Origin: Bryobacterales bacterium
GTDB taxonomy: Bacteria > Acidobacteriota > Terriglobia > Bryobacterales > Bryobacteraceae
Direction of reading: 5' to 3'
Assembly: GCA_016713735.1 (NCBI GenBank)
Contig: JADJOP010000011.1
Coordinates: 241,549-305,548 of the forward strand
DNA: 64,000 nt
In this document: positions 56,347-64,000 of the stretch, one piece after another
Position numbering within the stretch: the stretch's first letter is position 1
Layout of the letters: each line of letters starts with the position of its first letter
The notes under the pieces: generated by a model
Seen by the model: only the letters and a program-made list of their open reading frames with translations
Databases searched by the model: none
What the model was told of the DNA's origin: nothing
Translations under genes and position numbers: made by a program

Positions 56347-57905
56347 CGATTCGCCGCGGACAGGTGGCGCTTTTCGTGGCCGGGTTGGTGCTCTATGGCT
56401 CGGCCATCGGTTGGGGACTGCCGGAAACAGAACCGCGCGAACGGCCCGACTCCTGGGCCACCGACGAACTTGCTCCGGCCGGTTTGCTCGAAGAGATCGC
56501 CAACACGATCTACTTCCGCTCGGGCGTCTACAACCCCAAGTATCCGTTCTTCGGCTACGTGATCCAGGGCGCGCCCACGCTGCCCTACTATCTTGCCGTG
56601 GCGGGGCTCGACACGGCGAAAGCGCGCACGCTTGCCGTGGCGCGGCCGATGGGCTACCTGGCGCGGGCCACCACGTTGCTGCTGGCTGCAGGGTTGAGCG
56701 TGGTGGCTTGGGAGACCGCCGCCGTGCTGTGGGGCGCGAGCGCGGGCTGGATCGCGGGCTTGCTCACGCTGCTCTTCCCGCCGCTGTTTTATTACGGCCG
56801 CACCTCGAACGTCGACGGGCCGGCGCTGTTCTTCACCGGCGTGGCCATGTGGGCTTTTGCCCGCATTCTGCGCGAGGGCCTGACGGCGGAAACTTCGCGC
56901 TGGCTGGCCGTGAGCGCGGCGCTGGCCATCGCTACGAAAGACACCGCCTTCGGCGCCATCGTTCCGGCGGGAGTTGTGGTTGTGCTGCTCGAGTGGCGGC
57001 GCGGGCGCGCGCTGGTGGTGCGCACAGCGCTGCTCTCGGCCGCGGTCTACCTGGTGGCGAGCGGTCTGGTGCTCAACCCGGACCGCTATTGGAAGCACAT
57101 CGAGTTCCTCCGCCACGGTTCCACGCGCCACTATGGCTTCCACTACGGCTCGCAGCGCCCGCTGAGCGAGGTGCTGCTGCAATCGGGCAGCTTCGTGGCC
57201 GAACACCTCGGCTGTCTGCTGGTGGCCGCCGCCCTGGCCGGCTGTGTGCTCTGCTGGCGGCGTGAGCGCAAGCTGCTGCTGTGGCTGCTTCCGTCCGCCG
57301 GCGTGATCGCGCTCACCATTGTGCCCGCCCGCTTCGTCGTCTATCGCTTCCCCATGACAACCAGCTACCTGCTGCTCTTTTTTGCTGCACTGGCGCTGGC
57401 CCGCCTCTTGGCGTGGAGGCGCTGGGCCGGAGCGCTGCTGCTTGTGCTGGTGTGCGCCAATCAGGCCGTAAGAGCCCTCGACATGACCTGGCTCATGTGG
57501 CACGACTCGCGCTATGAAGCCGGGGCCTGGCTGGCCCGCAACGCCCGCCCCGGCGACCGCATCGGCTACTACGGCACTGAGCCGAACAAGCTGCCCTTCA
57601 CCGATCCGGCCCTGCCGCTCGTGCCCGGCCCCACGCAACTCCCGACTGCCGGCGGCCCGGAGTTTCTCCTCGTCGTGCCCTACCAGGCCTACGAGACCAC
57701 GCACGAGTACAACCTGCCGGAGGCCACCTATCAGGCGATGCGGGCGGGAACGGCGGGCTACCGCCAGATGGTGGGCATTCGCGGAGAAGCGTTCCTGGGG
57801 CGGCGTCCGCGTCTTTCCGTCAGCCCGCCGGTGAAGATCTTCGTGCGCGACGACCGGCTGGCCACGCTGCGCGACCGCGAGCCGGTGATCCCCTACTTAG
57901 AGTGA
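56343..57905 (+). CDS. GT-C-type membrane glycosyltransferase (ArnT/PMT-like)
   Basis: A 520-residue protein with about ten hydrophobic helices. After helix 1 the first loop holds TEPRERPDSWATDELAP, comparable to the acidic loop-1 of GT39/GT83 enzymes, and YGRTSNVDGPALFFTGVAMWA lies in a later region. The last 130 residues are soluble and end in an exported or cytoplasmic loop. It should transfer a sugar from a polyprenyl-phosphate donor; acceptor unknown. It begins at GTG 56343 in the kinase stop, so it is probably co-translated with the kinase. It overlaps the convergent LysR gene by 9 bp. Confidence 0.8.
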   Translation: MTIRRGQVALFVAGLVLYGSAIGWGLPETEPRERPDSWATDELAPAGLLEEIANTIYFRSGVYNPKYPFFGYVIQGAPTLPYYLAVAGLDTAKARTLAVARPMGYLARATTLLLAAGLSVVAWETAAVLWGASAGWIAGLLTLLFPPLFYYGRTSNVDGPALFFTGVAMWAFARILREGLTAETSRWLAVSAALAIATKDTAFGAIVPAGVVVVLLEWRRGRALVVRTALLSAAVYLVASGLVLNPDRYWKHIEFLRHGSTRHYGFHYGSQRPLSEVLLQSGSFVAEHLGCLLVAAALAGCVLCWRRERKLLLWLLPSAGVIALTIVPARFVVYRFPMTTSYLLLFFAALALARLLAWRRWAGALLLVLVCANQAVRALDMTWLMWHDSRYEAGAWLARNARPGDRIGYYGTEPNKLPFTDPALPLVPGPTQLPTAGGPEFLLVVPYQAYETTHEYNLPEATYQAMRAGTAGYRQMVGIRGEAFLGRRPRLSVSPPVKIFVRDDRLATLRDREPVIPYLE

Positions 57906-58808
57906 ACCGCCGGCGGCTTCCCCTTCCGGCGCTTTGCCCCGCACCAGTTCCAGGAACGCCCGCGCCGCGTGGCTCATGCCGCGTTTGGCAGGATAGACTA
58001 GGCGGATCTTGCGCTCCACATGATGCAGCTCCGGCACCATCACCTCGCGCAGCAGCCCCGATTCAATCTCCTGCTCCACGCACATGCGCGGCAGGAAAGC
58101 GACGCCCTCGCCGCGCTGCACCATGCGCCGGATGGTCTCCACCGTGGGCATCTCCACGTCCATGTTCAACGGCACGCGGTGGCGCTGAAACTCCTTCAAC
58201 ACGATCTCGCGATAGGGCGAGGCGACGTTGTGCGCAATGAAGGTCTCCATGCCCAGCTCGGTGATGCTGATCTGTTCGTGTTCGGCGAATCGATGGCGCG
58301 GGCTGACGACAAAGGCGAGGTGGTCGGTGTAGATGACGTGCGAATCGAGGCGCGCGTCGGCCGGGTCGTAACTGATCACGCCCATCTCCAGGTCGCCATC
58401 GACAAGCTGCCCTGGAATGCGGCTCGACAGGCTGCGCCGCACCTCCACCTTTACGCGCGGGTAGAGGTGGCGGTAGCGCTCGATGTGGAGCATCAGGTAG
58501 AGCGAGGTGGATTCGTTGGCGCCGATGGTGAGCCGGCCGGCGGAGTTGTCGCGCAGCTCGGCCAGCGCCGTCGTCATCTCGCGTTCGAGGTTTTCAAAGC
58601 GCCGAGCATACTCGACCACGATGCGCCCGGCGTCGGTGAGCAGCAGGTCCTTGGCGGAACGATCAATGAGCTTCTCATCGAGCTCGGATTCCAGCCGCTG
58701 CACGGCCAGCGAGATGGCCGGTTGGGTGCGCGACATGCGGTCAGCCGCGCGGGAGAAGGATTTCTCCGTGGCAACGGCGAGGAAGACTTTGAGGGAGTGT
58801 AGCTCCAT
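57897..58808 (-). CDS. LysR-family transcriptional regulator
   Basis: A 303-residue LysR-type regulator. The HTH region reads FLAVATEKSFSRAADRMSRT with QPAISLAVQRLESELDEKL; the effector domain includes GRLTIGANESTSLYLMLHI and MVQRGEGVAFLPRM. It faces the exported propeller gene at 58.8 kb across a 35-bp gap that holds a T-N11-A type motif, so it may control that gene. Effector unknown. The C terminus is long and rich in Ala and Glu. Confidence 0.9.
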   Translation of the reverse strand: MELHSLKVFLAVATEKSFSRAADRMSRTQPAISLAVQRLESELDEKLIDRSAKDLLLTDAGRIVVEYARRFENLEREMTTALAELRDNSAGRLTIGANESTSLYLMLHIERYRHLYPRVKVEVRRSLSSRIPGQLVDGDLEMGVISYDPADARLDSHVIYTDHLAFVVSPRHRFAEHEQISITELGMETFIAHNVASPYREIVLKEFQRHRVPLNMDVEMPTVETIRRMVQRGEGVAFLPRMCVEQEIESGLLREVMVPELHHVERKIRLVYPAKRGMSHAARAFLELVRGKAPEGEAAGGSL

Positions 58809-58821
58809 TCGATTCTCTAAT

Positions 58822-58842
58822 TTTATATGATGTGCGGATAAA
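58822..58842. promoter_or_regulatory. LysR-type box (TTTAT-N11-ATAAA)
   Basis: Inverted repeat TTTAT (58822-58826) and ATAAA (58838-58842) with 11-bp spacing, the T-N11-A geometry of LysR boxes, in the 35-bp gap between the LysR gene and the propeller gene. It ends just before the ATG at 58844. Confidence 0.45.
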
Positions 58843-58843
58843 C

Positions 58844-60091
58844 ATGCTAAATCGTAGATTCGATTGGACGCGGCGGCAGTGGTTCGTATCCGCCTTGGGC
58901 GCAGGGGCCTTCAGCGGGGCGGCGCGGGGGCAGGCGATCCCGGTGCGGGCGATCACGAAGGGCCCTGGATTTCACTGGTTCGGCTACTACGACAAGCTGC
59001 AGTTTGACCCCACCAGCCGCTACGCGCTGGGCTGCCGGGGGACGTTCGAACACCGCCTGCCCACGGCCGAGGATACGCTCGAGATCGGCGTGGTCGACAC
59101 CGAGGGCGGCGACCGCTGGCAGAGCTTCGGCGTGACGCATGCCTGGAGCTGGCACCAGACCTGTATGCTGCAGTGGCTGCCGGGCTCGCGCAGCGAGGTG
59201 ATCTGGAACGACCGCGTCGAGGGCAGGCTGGTGTCGCACATCACCGATGTGAAGAGCGGCAAGCGGCGCACGCTGCCGGGGCCGATTTACTGCCTCTCGC
59301 CCGACGCCCGCTATGGCCTAGCGACGGACTTCCGCCGCCTCTACGATGTGCGGCCGGAGACGGGCTACGCCGGCGTGGCTGACCCGCGCCGCGACGTGGC
59401 CGCGCCCGCCGATACAGGCATCTGGCGGATGGCGCTCGACGGTTCGCAGCAGAAGCTGATTCTGAGCTACGCCGCCGCGCTCGAACATCCGCTGACGCAT
59501 GGCGGTACGTGGGAGAAGGCCAAACACTGGTTCAACCACCTGCTGCTGTCGCCCAAGGGGCGGCGCTTTGTCTTCCTGCACCGCTGGCGCGGTCCGGCTG
59601 AGGGGAGGCGGTTTGCCACGCGCATGTTCAGCGCCAACCCGGATGGCACGGGGCTGCGTGTGCTCGACCCCTACGGCAAGACCTCGCACTTCCACTGGCG
59701 CGATGACAACACGCTCGTCGTCTGGGCCGACCGCCCGGAAGCGGGCGAGGGCTGGTATCTGATCCACGAACCGACGGGCGAAGCGCAGCCCTTCGCGCGG
59801 CGTGAGATGCCGCGCAACGGGCACATCAGTTACTTCCACGGCGGGCGCTGGATTGTGTGCGATACCGGGCCGGACAAGGAGCGGAAGCAGACCGTGTTTG
59901 TGTATGACGTCGAGCAGCGGCGCGTGCACGAGATCGGGCGGTTCTACTCGGCCCCTGAATACACCGGCTATTGGCGCTGCGACACGACGCCGCGCATCTC
60001 GCCCGATGGGCGCAAGGTGGTGTTCGATTCGCCGCACGGGGGCAGCGGGCGGCAGATGTACCTGGCCGATGTAGGAGCGGTGACGGGCTAG
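58844..60091 (+). CDS. Exported beta-propeller protein, unknown function
   Basis: A 415-residue protein with a Tat-like leader (RRQWFVSALGAGAFSG). Repeated propeller-like strands are visible: YDKLQFDPTSRYALGCRG, LLLSPKGRRFVFLHRWRG, and RISPDGRKVVFDSPHGGSG near the end, similar to the TolB/WD40-like and oligogalacturonate-lyase-type propellers. The substrate is unknown. Start ATG 58844 is used; ATG 58832 would place the operator inside the gene. It shares the CTAG stop motif (60088-60091) with the convergent gene. Confidence 0.75.
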   Translation: MLNRRFDWTRRQWFVSALGAGAFSGAARGQAIPVRAITKGPGFHWFGYYDKLQFDPTSRYALGCRGTFEHRLPTAEDTLEIGVVDTEGGDRWQSFGVTHAWSWHQTCMLQWLPGSRSEVIWNDRVEGRLVSHITDVKSGKRRTLPGPIYCLSPDARYGLATDFRRLYDVRPETGYAGVADPRRDVAAPADTGIWRMALDGSQQKLILSYAAALEHPLTHGGTWEKAKHWFNHLLLSPKGRRFVFLHRWRGPAEGRRFATRMFSANPDGTGLRVLDPYGKTSHFHWRDDNTLVVWADRPEAGEGWYLIHEPTGEAQPFARREMPRNGHISYFHGGRWIVCDTGPDKERKQTVFVYDVEQRRVHEIGRFYSAPEYTGYWRCDTTPRISPDGRKVVFDSPHGGSGRQMYLADVGAVTG

Positions 60092-60690
60092 TCGCGCGAG
60101 GAGTCGGCGAGGCGCTGCCAGAGTTGCTGGGCCGATTCGCCCGCCTTGCCTTCGGCGCAGAAGCGCCAGGCGAGGAAGAAGCCCACGACGAGGCAGATGA
60201 GGCCGATGGGGCCGGCAACGAAGGGCTGGGTGATGGCGTAGAAGAGGTCGCGCGGCTGGCCTTCGTGCTGGGCGCCGTTGGTGAACAGGGCCACCAGCGC
60301 GTACGCCGAGAACATGCCGAAGTAGGTCAGGCCCACGGCGAGGAACTGCAGCGGGAGTCCGCCTTTGTTCCCTGCCCCGGCGCGGGCGGCGATGCCGCAG
60401 AGGGCGCCGATGGCGAGGGCGAGCGGGGTGGGTTCAAGACCGGTACCGATGAAGATCAGGGCGTAGACGAGCGCGCCTGCCAGCGCGGCGCCGGAACCGA
60501 AGAGAGCGGCGCGGGTCCACCAGCCGCCGGGGAGGCTGAGCGACTCGGCCTGGCGGCGGCGAAGCTCTTCGCGCAGGCCGGGAGCGCAGTCGTCGCAGGC
60601 GGGCTGGCCGTCGATGATGTCGAATCGGGCGTCGAGGAGAATGCGGCAGCGCTGGCAGGCGGGCGCCGCGGTAGTCTCCGAAGAAGCCAT
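60088..60690 (-). CDS. Small zinc-ribbon membrane protein
   Basis: A 200-residue protein with an N-terminal CQRCRILLD and CDDCAPGL pair (CxxC...CxxC, a likely zinc ribbon) and four hydrophobic helices (about 60-190). The N terminus is likely cytoplasmic. No family name was assigned. Start ATG 60690 (MASSETT). It is downstream of the PEP-CTERM gene on the same strand, beyond a terminator-like hairpin, so it probably has its own promoter. Confidence 0.75.
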   Translation of the reverse strand: MASSETTAAPACQRCRILLDARFDIIDGQPACDDCAPGLREELRRRQAESLSLPGGWWTRAALFGSGAALAGALVYALIFIGTGLEPTPLALAIGALCGIAARAGAGNKGGLPLQFLAVGLTYFGMFSAYALVALFTNGAQHEGQPRDLFYAITQPFVAGPIGLICLVVGFFLAWRFCAEGKAGESAQQLWQRLADSSRD

Positions 60691-60856
60691 GGCAATAGGA
60701 TCGGACGGTGTGGGGAGGAGCGCCAGGGGGAAACGCCTGAGGCGGGTAGGGAGAATGCGCTCAGACGAAGGGGGGCGCGGGGCGTTGCGGGCTTCGAGCG
60801 GCGCAGGGGGGGGGAGGCGGTGGGGGGGGGTGAGGGCGACGGCGGCGGGGGCAATG

Positions 60857-60888
60857 GAAAAAGGCCGCCCCGAGGGACGGCCTTTTCC
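60857..60888 (-). terminator. Terminator after the PEP-CTERM gene
   Basis: GGCCG/CGGCC with flanking AAAAA/TTTT (60856-60888) makes a stem-loop that works on either strand; on the minus strand it ends the PEP-CTERM transcript. Upstream in 60691-60855 are runs of 9-10 G, and no gene. Confidence 0.7.
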
Positions 60889-60952
60889 TGTTGGCATCCT
60901 GAGCCGGCCCACCTTGCGGCGGACCGGCCTGGATGACCGGAGGAGGGTAGGG

Positions 60953-61720
60953 TTAGGCGCGCTTGCGGCGGAGGTAGGCAAGCCCGACAAGGGCGCTGCC
61001 GACCAGACCGTAGGTGGCCGGTTCGGGGACCTGCTCCTGCGGCGGGGGCTCCGTGTAGTCGACTTTGATGGCTTCGATCTTCACGTAGTCCTTGGGATCT
61101 TCGGTGGTGCAATACTTCGGACGGCCGTACCTATAACCGCACTGGTATTGAACCGGGGCATCCTGGACGAGTTCGGCGGCGAGCAGCAGGGAGAGGCCCG
61201 AGCCGCCGTCGACATCGAACCAGCGGGCGCCGGAACCGTCGCTGTTGTACTGCGGGCCGAAGCCCTCGGTGCCGAGGTTGGCCAGAGCGAGGCCGGCCAT
61301 GGTCGGGTTGGCTTCCGAGCCGACCCAGTAGTTCATATCGGAATCGCCATCGGACCAGCCGATTTTGACCTTGATCGGATCGACGGTCATGTTGAAGGTG
61401 AACAGCAGGAAGTCGTTGTAGCCACTGTTATCCATGGCGTGGTTGGGCGAGCTGCTGCAATTTTCGTTTTCGTTGCAGACGCCCAGGCCGCCGCCATAAA
61501 TGTTGGTGCGGGCGGCTTCCAGTGTGCCGCCGGAGCCGGTGGTGGACCAGGAAGTGACCGACATGGTGAGGCCATTGCCGAGGTCGTAAGAAAGGACGTT
61601 GCCGATGCCGGAGTTTCCGGAGTCAGGATTGGTCAGGTCGACGTAGATCCACGCCGCGGATGCCGAACTGGCCCAAAGCGCCATCGCGAGGGCCCCGCCC
61701 AGCAGCGGTTTCAAGTTCAT
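60953..61720 (-). CDS. PEP-CTERM sorting-domain protein
   Basis: A 255-residue secreted protein. Signal peptide residues 1-22 (ending SASAA) and a C-terminal PEP-CTERM signal VPEPATYGLVGSALVGLAYLRRKRA (described by its parts: VPEP, then a hydrophobic helix, then RRKRA) direct it to exosortase processing. The body is beta-rich, with four or more cysteines (VCNENENCS, YQCGYRYGRPKYCTT). Function unknown; such proteins usually become part of extracellular matrix. Start ATG 61720 follows GGAG at 6 nt. No exosortase gene is in the window. Confidence 0.9.
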   Translation of the reverse strand: MNLKPLLGGALAMALWASSASAAWIYVDLTNPDSGNSGIGNVLSYDLGNGLTMSVTSWSTTGSGGTLEAARTNIYGGGLGVCNENENCSSSPNHAMDNSGYNDFLLFTFNMTVDPIKVKIGWSDGDSDMNYWVGSEANPTMAGLALANLGTEGFGPQYNSDGSGARWFDVDGGSGLSLLLAAELVQDAPVQYQCGYRYGRPKYCTTEDPKDYVKIEAIKVDYTEPPPQEQVPEPATYGLVGSALVGLAYLRRKRA

Positions 61721-61871
61721 AAATTTCTCCTCCATTCGAGAACCACGGCCCAAGCCATGAGTGCCTGGGGCAGGATAGGGTCCGTGTTTCTAAAAGGATA
61801 CGAGCTGTGGAGGAAAAGGCGAACAGAACCTTTGGACCAATCGCGAGGGTGTAATTCCTAGAACCAAACCG

Positions 61872-61897
61872 GCGCTCCCAGGCGGTACCTGGGACGC
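61872..61897 (-). terminator. Terminator-like hairpin after mtnP
   Basis: TCCCAGG/CCTGGGA (61876-61882 with 61888-61894), extended by GCG/CGC, lies 12 bp after the mtnP stop. Only a short T stretch (GGTTTGG) follows on the minus strand. The remaining 61721-61908 shows nothing else clear except the PEP-CTERM promoter region. Confidence 0.5.
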
Positions 61898-61908
61898 GGC
61901 GCGGAGGG

Positions 61909-62768
61909 CTAATCGAAGTATTTGCCGACGATCAGGCGGAGCTTCTCTAAGGTCGCCGGCGGGACCGTTTTCTTGTCCGAAAGGATGGCGTGGGCCAATG
62001 CGCTGCAGCACTTACAGGACTTCATGGAGGGCATGATGCGGACGGCTTCGGCGACGACCTTAGCTGCGTTCTCCGCATTTTGGACTAAGGTGGCGATGAT
62101 CTGCTGTACTGTTACGTGGTCGTGATCAGGGTGCCAGCAGTCATAGTCTGTCACCATGGCCACGGTGGAATAGCACATCTCGGCTTCGCGGGCTAGCTTG
62201 GCTTCCTGGAGGTTGGTCATGCCGATGACGTCCATGCCCCAGGAGCGGTAGAGGTTGGATTCGGCCTTGGTGGAGAAGGCTGGGCCTTCCATGCAGAGGT
62301 AGGTGCCGCCGAGCTGGGCGTGGATGCCGGTGTTGGCGGCGGCTTGGTGGAGGACGTGGGCGAGGTCCATGCAGATGGGGTCGCCGAAGCCGATGTGGGC
62401 GACGAGGCCTTCGCCGAAGAAGGTGCTGACGCGGCCACGGGTACGGTCGACGAACTGGTCGACGATGACGAAGTCGAGGGGTTTGTGTTCTTCCTTGAGG
62501 GAGCCGACGGCGCTGAGGGAGAGGATGGTATCGACGCCTAAGGCTTTGAAGCCGTAGATGTTGGCGCGGAAGTTGAGCTCCGAGGGGAGATGCGGTGGCC
62601 GCGGCCGTGGCGGGCGAGGAAGGCGACCTGCTTGCCGGAGAGTTCGCCGATGACGTAGGCGTCGGAGGGGTCGCCGAAGGGGGTGGAGATGCGGCGTTCC
62701 TCCTGTTGGGTGAAGCCGGGCATGGAGTAGAGGCCGCTGCCGCCGATGATGCCGATGGAGATGGACAT
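61909..62768 (-). CDS. mtnP: S-methyl-5'-thioadenosine phosphorylase, one frameshift
   Basis: A phosphorylase that splits methylthioadenosine into adenine and 5-methylthioribose-1-phosphate (methionine salvage). N terminus ISIGIIGGSGLYSM, then FLARHGRGHR, ELNFRANIYGFKALGVD, YLCMEGPAFSTKAESNLYRS and MVTDYDCWH; repaired length about 286 residues. One base is missing in the GGGG run (62584-62587 on the plus strand); adding it turns RISPRSST into RISPSELNF. The start is ATG 62768. No other salvage genes are near. Confidence 0.85.
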
Positions 62769-62879
62769 AAGCCGCTATTATCTCGCGTGGTGAGGGGGTA
62801 TGGGAAGGGGAGGAAGGGGAGAAGATCTGGCTTTGCGGGCTGGGGCGGTCTTTTGTTTTCAACGGGGATTTGGGTTCGT

Positions 62880-63110
62880 TTTGTCAAAAAATGCCAGGCT
62901 GGGGGGTGGGTTAGGGCGGGGGGAGGGCGGGAGGGGGGTGGGAGGGCTGGGGTGCGGGGCGGGCTGGGGGTGGGCGGGCTGCGGTTGGGCGAGGGGGCGC
63001 TTGGGGGCTGGCGCGTGGGCTGGACGAGGGCGTGCGGTGGGGGGGGCGGGGGGGGGGCGGGGCGGGGGGGTGGATGGAGGGTCGGCAGGGGCAAATGGCC
63101 GGTTGGCAAG
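62880..63110 (+). other. G-tract-rich spacer (possible G-quadruplex array)
   Basis: In the 417-bp gap between mtnP and aqpZ, the plus strand carries dozens of runs of 3-9 G separated by short loops, for example GGGGGGAGGGCGGGAGGGG and GGGGGGGGGCGGGGCGGGG. No gene with a ribosome site or conserved protein was found. Both flanking genes read on the minus strand, so the spacer may lie in the mtnP leader as C-rich RNA. It may also be an assembly-prone region. Confidence 0.55.
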
Positions 63111-63185
63111 GGGCCCGCGGCGGTGGCGGCGGGCCCCTGGTTGCAAACAAGGCTGATGTTTTTTGGGGGAGTGCTGGGAACGGCG

Positions 63186-63902
63186 TCAGGCCGAGGCGGC
63201 TTTGGAGCGGCTGGCCTCCGACTCCGAGCCGAGGGCGGCGTAGAGGGCTCCGCCGATGGCGCCGCCGAGGAGCGGGGCGACCCAAAAGAGCCAGAGTTGT
63301 TCGATGGCCCAGCCGCCGGCGAAGAGGGCGACGCCGGTGCTGCGGGCGGGGTTGACGCTGGTGTTGGTGACGGGGATGGAGATGAGGTGGATGAGGGTGA
63401 GGCAGAGTCCGATGGCGATGGGGGCGAAGCCGGCGGGGGCGCGGCGGTCAGTGGCGCCGCAGATGACGAAGAGGAAGAAGGCGGTGAGGAGGATTTCGGC
63501 GATGAGGCAGGCGGGCATGGAGTAGCCGGCGGGGGAGTGTTCGGCGAAGCCGTTGGAGGCAAAGCCGCCGAGGACGAAGTCAGCTTTGCCGCTGGCGATG
63601 ACGAAGAGGGCGGCGGCGCCGGCGGCTCCACCGGCGAGCTGGGCGCCCCAGTAGGCGGGGAGTTCAGAGAAGGAGAAGCGTTTGGCGACGGCGAGGCCGA
63701 GGGAGACGGCGGGGTTGAGGTGGCAGCCGGAGATGTGGCCGATGGCGTAGGCCATGGTGAGGACGGTGAGTCCGAAGGCGAGGGCGACGCCGGCAAAGCC
63801 GATGCCGAGCGCGGGGAAGGCGGCGGCAAGGACGGCGCTGCCGCAGCCGCCGAAGACGAGCCAGAAGGTGCCGATGAATTCGGCTGTGAGTTTTTTGGTC
63901 AT
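63186..63902 (-). CDS. aqpZ: Aquaporin Z-like water channel
   Basis: A 238-residue membrane channel with six helices. The two NPA motifs are HLNPAVSL (63-65) and SVNPARST (184-186); H172 and R187 match the narrow, water-selective filter of AqpZ. It moves water across the inner membrane. Start ATG 63902 (MTKKLTAEFIGTF). Homopolymers in its C-rich coding strand are intact. Upstream to 64000 no gene is seen. Confidence 0.93.
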   Translation of the reverse strand: MTKKLTAEFIGTFWLVFGGCGSAVLAAAFPALGIGFAGVALAFGLTVLTMAYAIGHISGCHLNPAVSLGLAVAKRFSFSELPAYWGAQLAGGAAGAAALFVIASGKADFVLGGFASNGFAEHSPAGYSMPACLIAEILLTAFFLFVICGATDRRAPAGFAPIAIGLCLTLIHLISIPVTNTSVNPARSTGVALFAGGWAIEQLWLFWVAPLLGGAIGGALYAALGSESEASRSKAASA

Positions 63903-64000
63903 GGACGGAAAACCTCCGAGGTTGATGGCGTGCCGGATCAGGGGTCTTAGGGTAGAAAGCCTGACCCAGCGCTCAGGGGATTGTGACATGAAATGGGTTG

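Noticed and set aside
62595..63950. A Gly-rich 451-codon plus-strand frame over the G-tract spacer and aqpZ.
   Set aside because: It results from G-rich sequence and lies antisense to AqpZ and mtnP.

Overview
The window looks like ordinary chromosome from a GC-rich, densely coding Gram-negative bacterium. An acidobacterium of the Bryobacter/Solibacter type fits best. That assignment is an inference from a set of traits: an ECF sigma factor beside a TPR-bearing Ser/Thr kinase, a PEP-CTERM exported protein, Tat-type sulfatase and sialidase genes, a FecR-like protein rich in Trp, Tyr, Ser and Gly, and the order rplS-rnhB-membrane gene-lepB-lepB. No rRNA gene, phage, transposon or CRISPR array was seen, and I recognised no tRNA.

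Layout. 1-1.4 kb: a DUF4256 gene and a MoxR-like ATPase on the minus strand, divergent from a monohaem cytochrome c. 2.0-2.3 kb: a gene-free stretch full of hairpins. 2.4-4.9 kb: a sulfatase and a sialidase-like gene, translationally coupled and both broken by small indels. 5-13.6 kb: housekeeping genes (M20 dipeptidase, DUF255 protein, Tpx, NagA, IlvE, M48 protease, HAD phosphatase). 13.6-17.7 kb: a fatty-acid/acyl-CoA group (APH-like phosphotransferase, unknown protein, FadB-like fusion enzyme, MaoC hydratase). 18-20.8 kb: a TPR protein and a FAD oxidoreductase whose 3' end runs into a hairpin array with a terminator. 20.9-25.1 kb: Nramp-like transporter, SDR, membrane anti-sigma and ECF sigma. 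25.3-30.7 kb: FecR-like repeat protein, YfhO-like membrane protein, and an unknown gene with a structured leader. 31-35.2 kb: rplS, rnhB, a membrane protein, two signal peptidases and manC. 35.3-40.5 kb (minus): argD, a PyrD-like enzyme, a GH16 hydrolase and an EEP-family phosphoesterase. 40.6-47.7 kb: gltD-gltB facing a divergent LysR regulator. 47.8-53 kb: foldase, redox proteins, GT9 and an NHL propeller. 53-58 kb: ECF sigma, Ser/Thr kinase and a membrane glycosyltransferase, coupled. 57.9-64 kb: LysR regulator, exported propeller, membrane protein, PEP-CTERM protein, mtnP, a G-tract spacer and aqpZ.

How the genes fit together. Amino-acid nitrogen metabolism recurs (gltBD, ilvE, argD with an ARG-box-like palindrome). 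So do envelope and export functions (two LepB, PpiC-type foldase, TlpA/DsbD-N, PEP-CTERM) and glycan degradation (sulfatase, sialidase, NagA, GH16).

Three points matter most to a reader. First, five genes carry nine small indels, nearly all in C/G runs, so assembly error is likely and the reading frames there should be treated as provisional. Second, three gene-free or gene-end regions (2.0-2.3, 10.36-10.42 and 20.76-20.91 kb) hold hairpins that present GGAGG in their apical loops, suggesting structured RNAs. Third, a compact three-way-junction fold sits about 40 nt upstream of an unknown gene at 30.7 kb and could be a cis-regulatory RNA.
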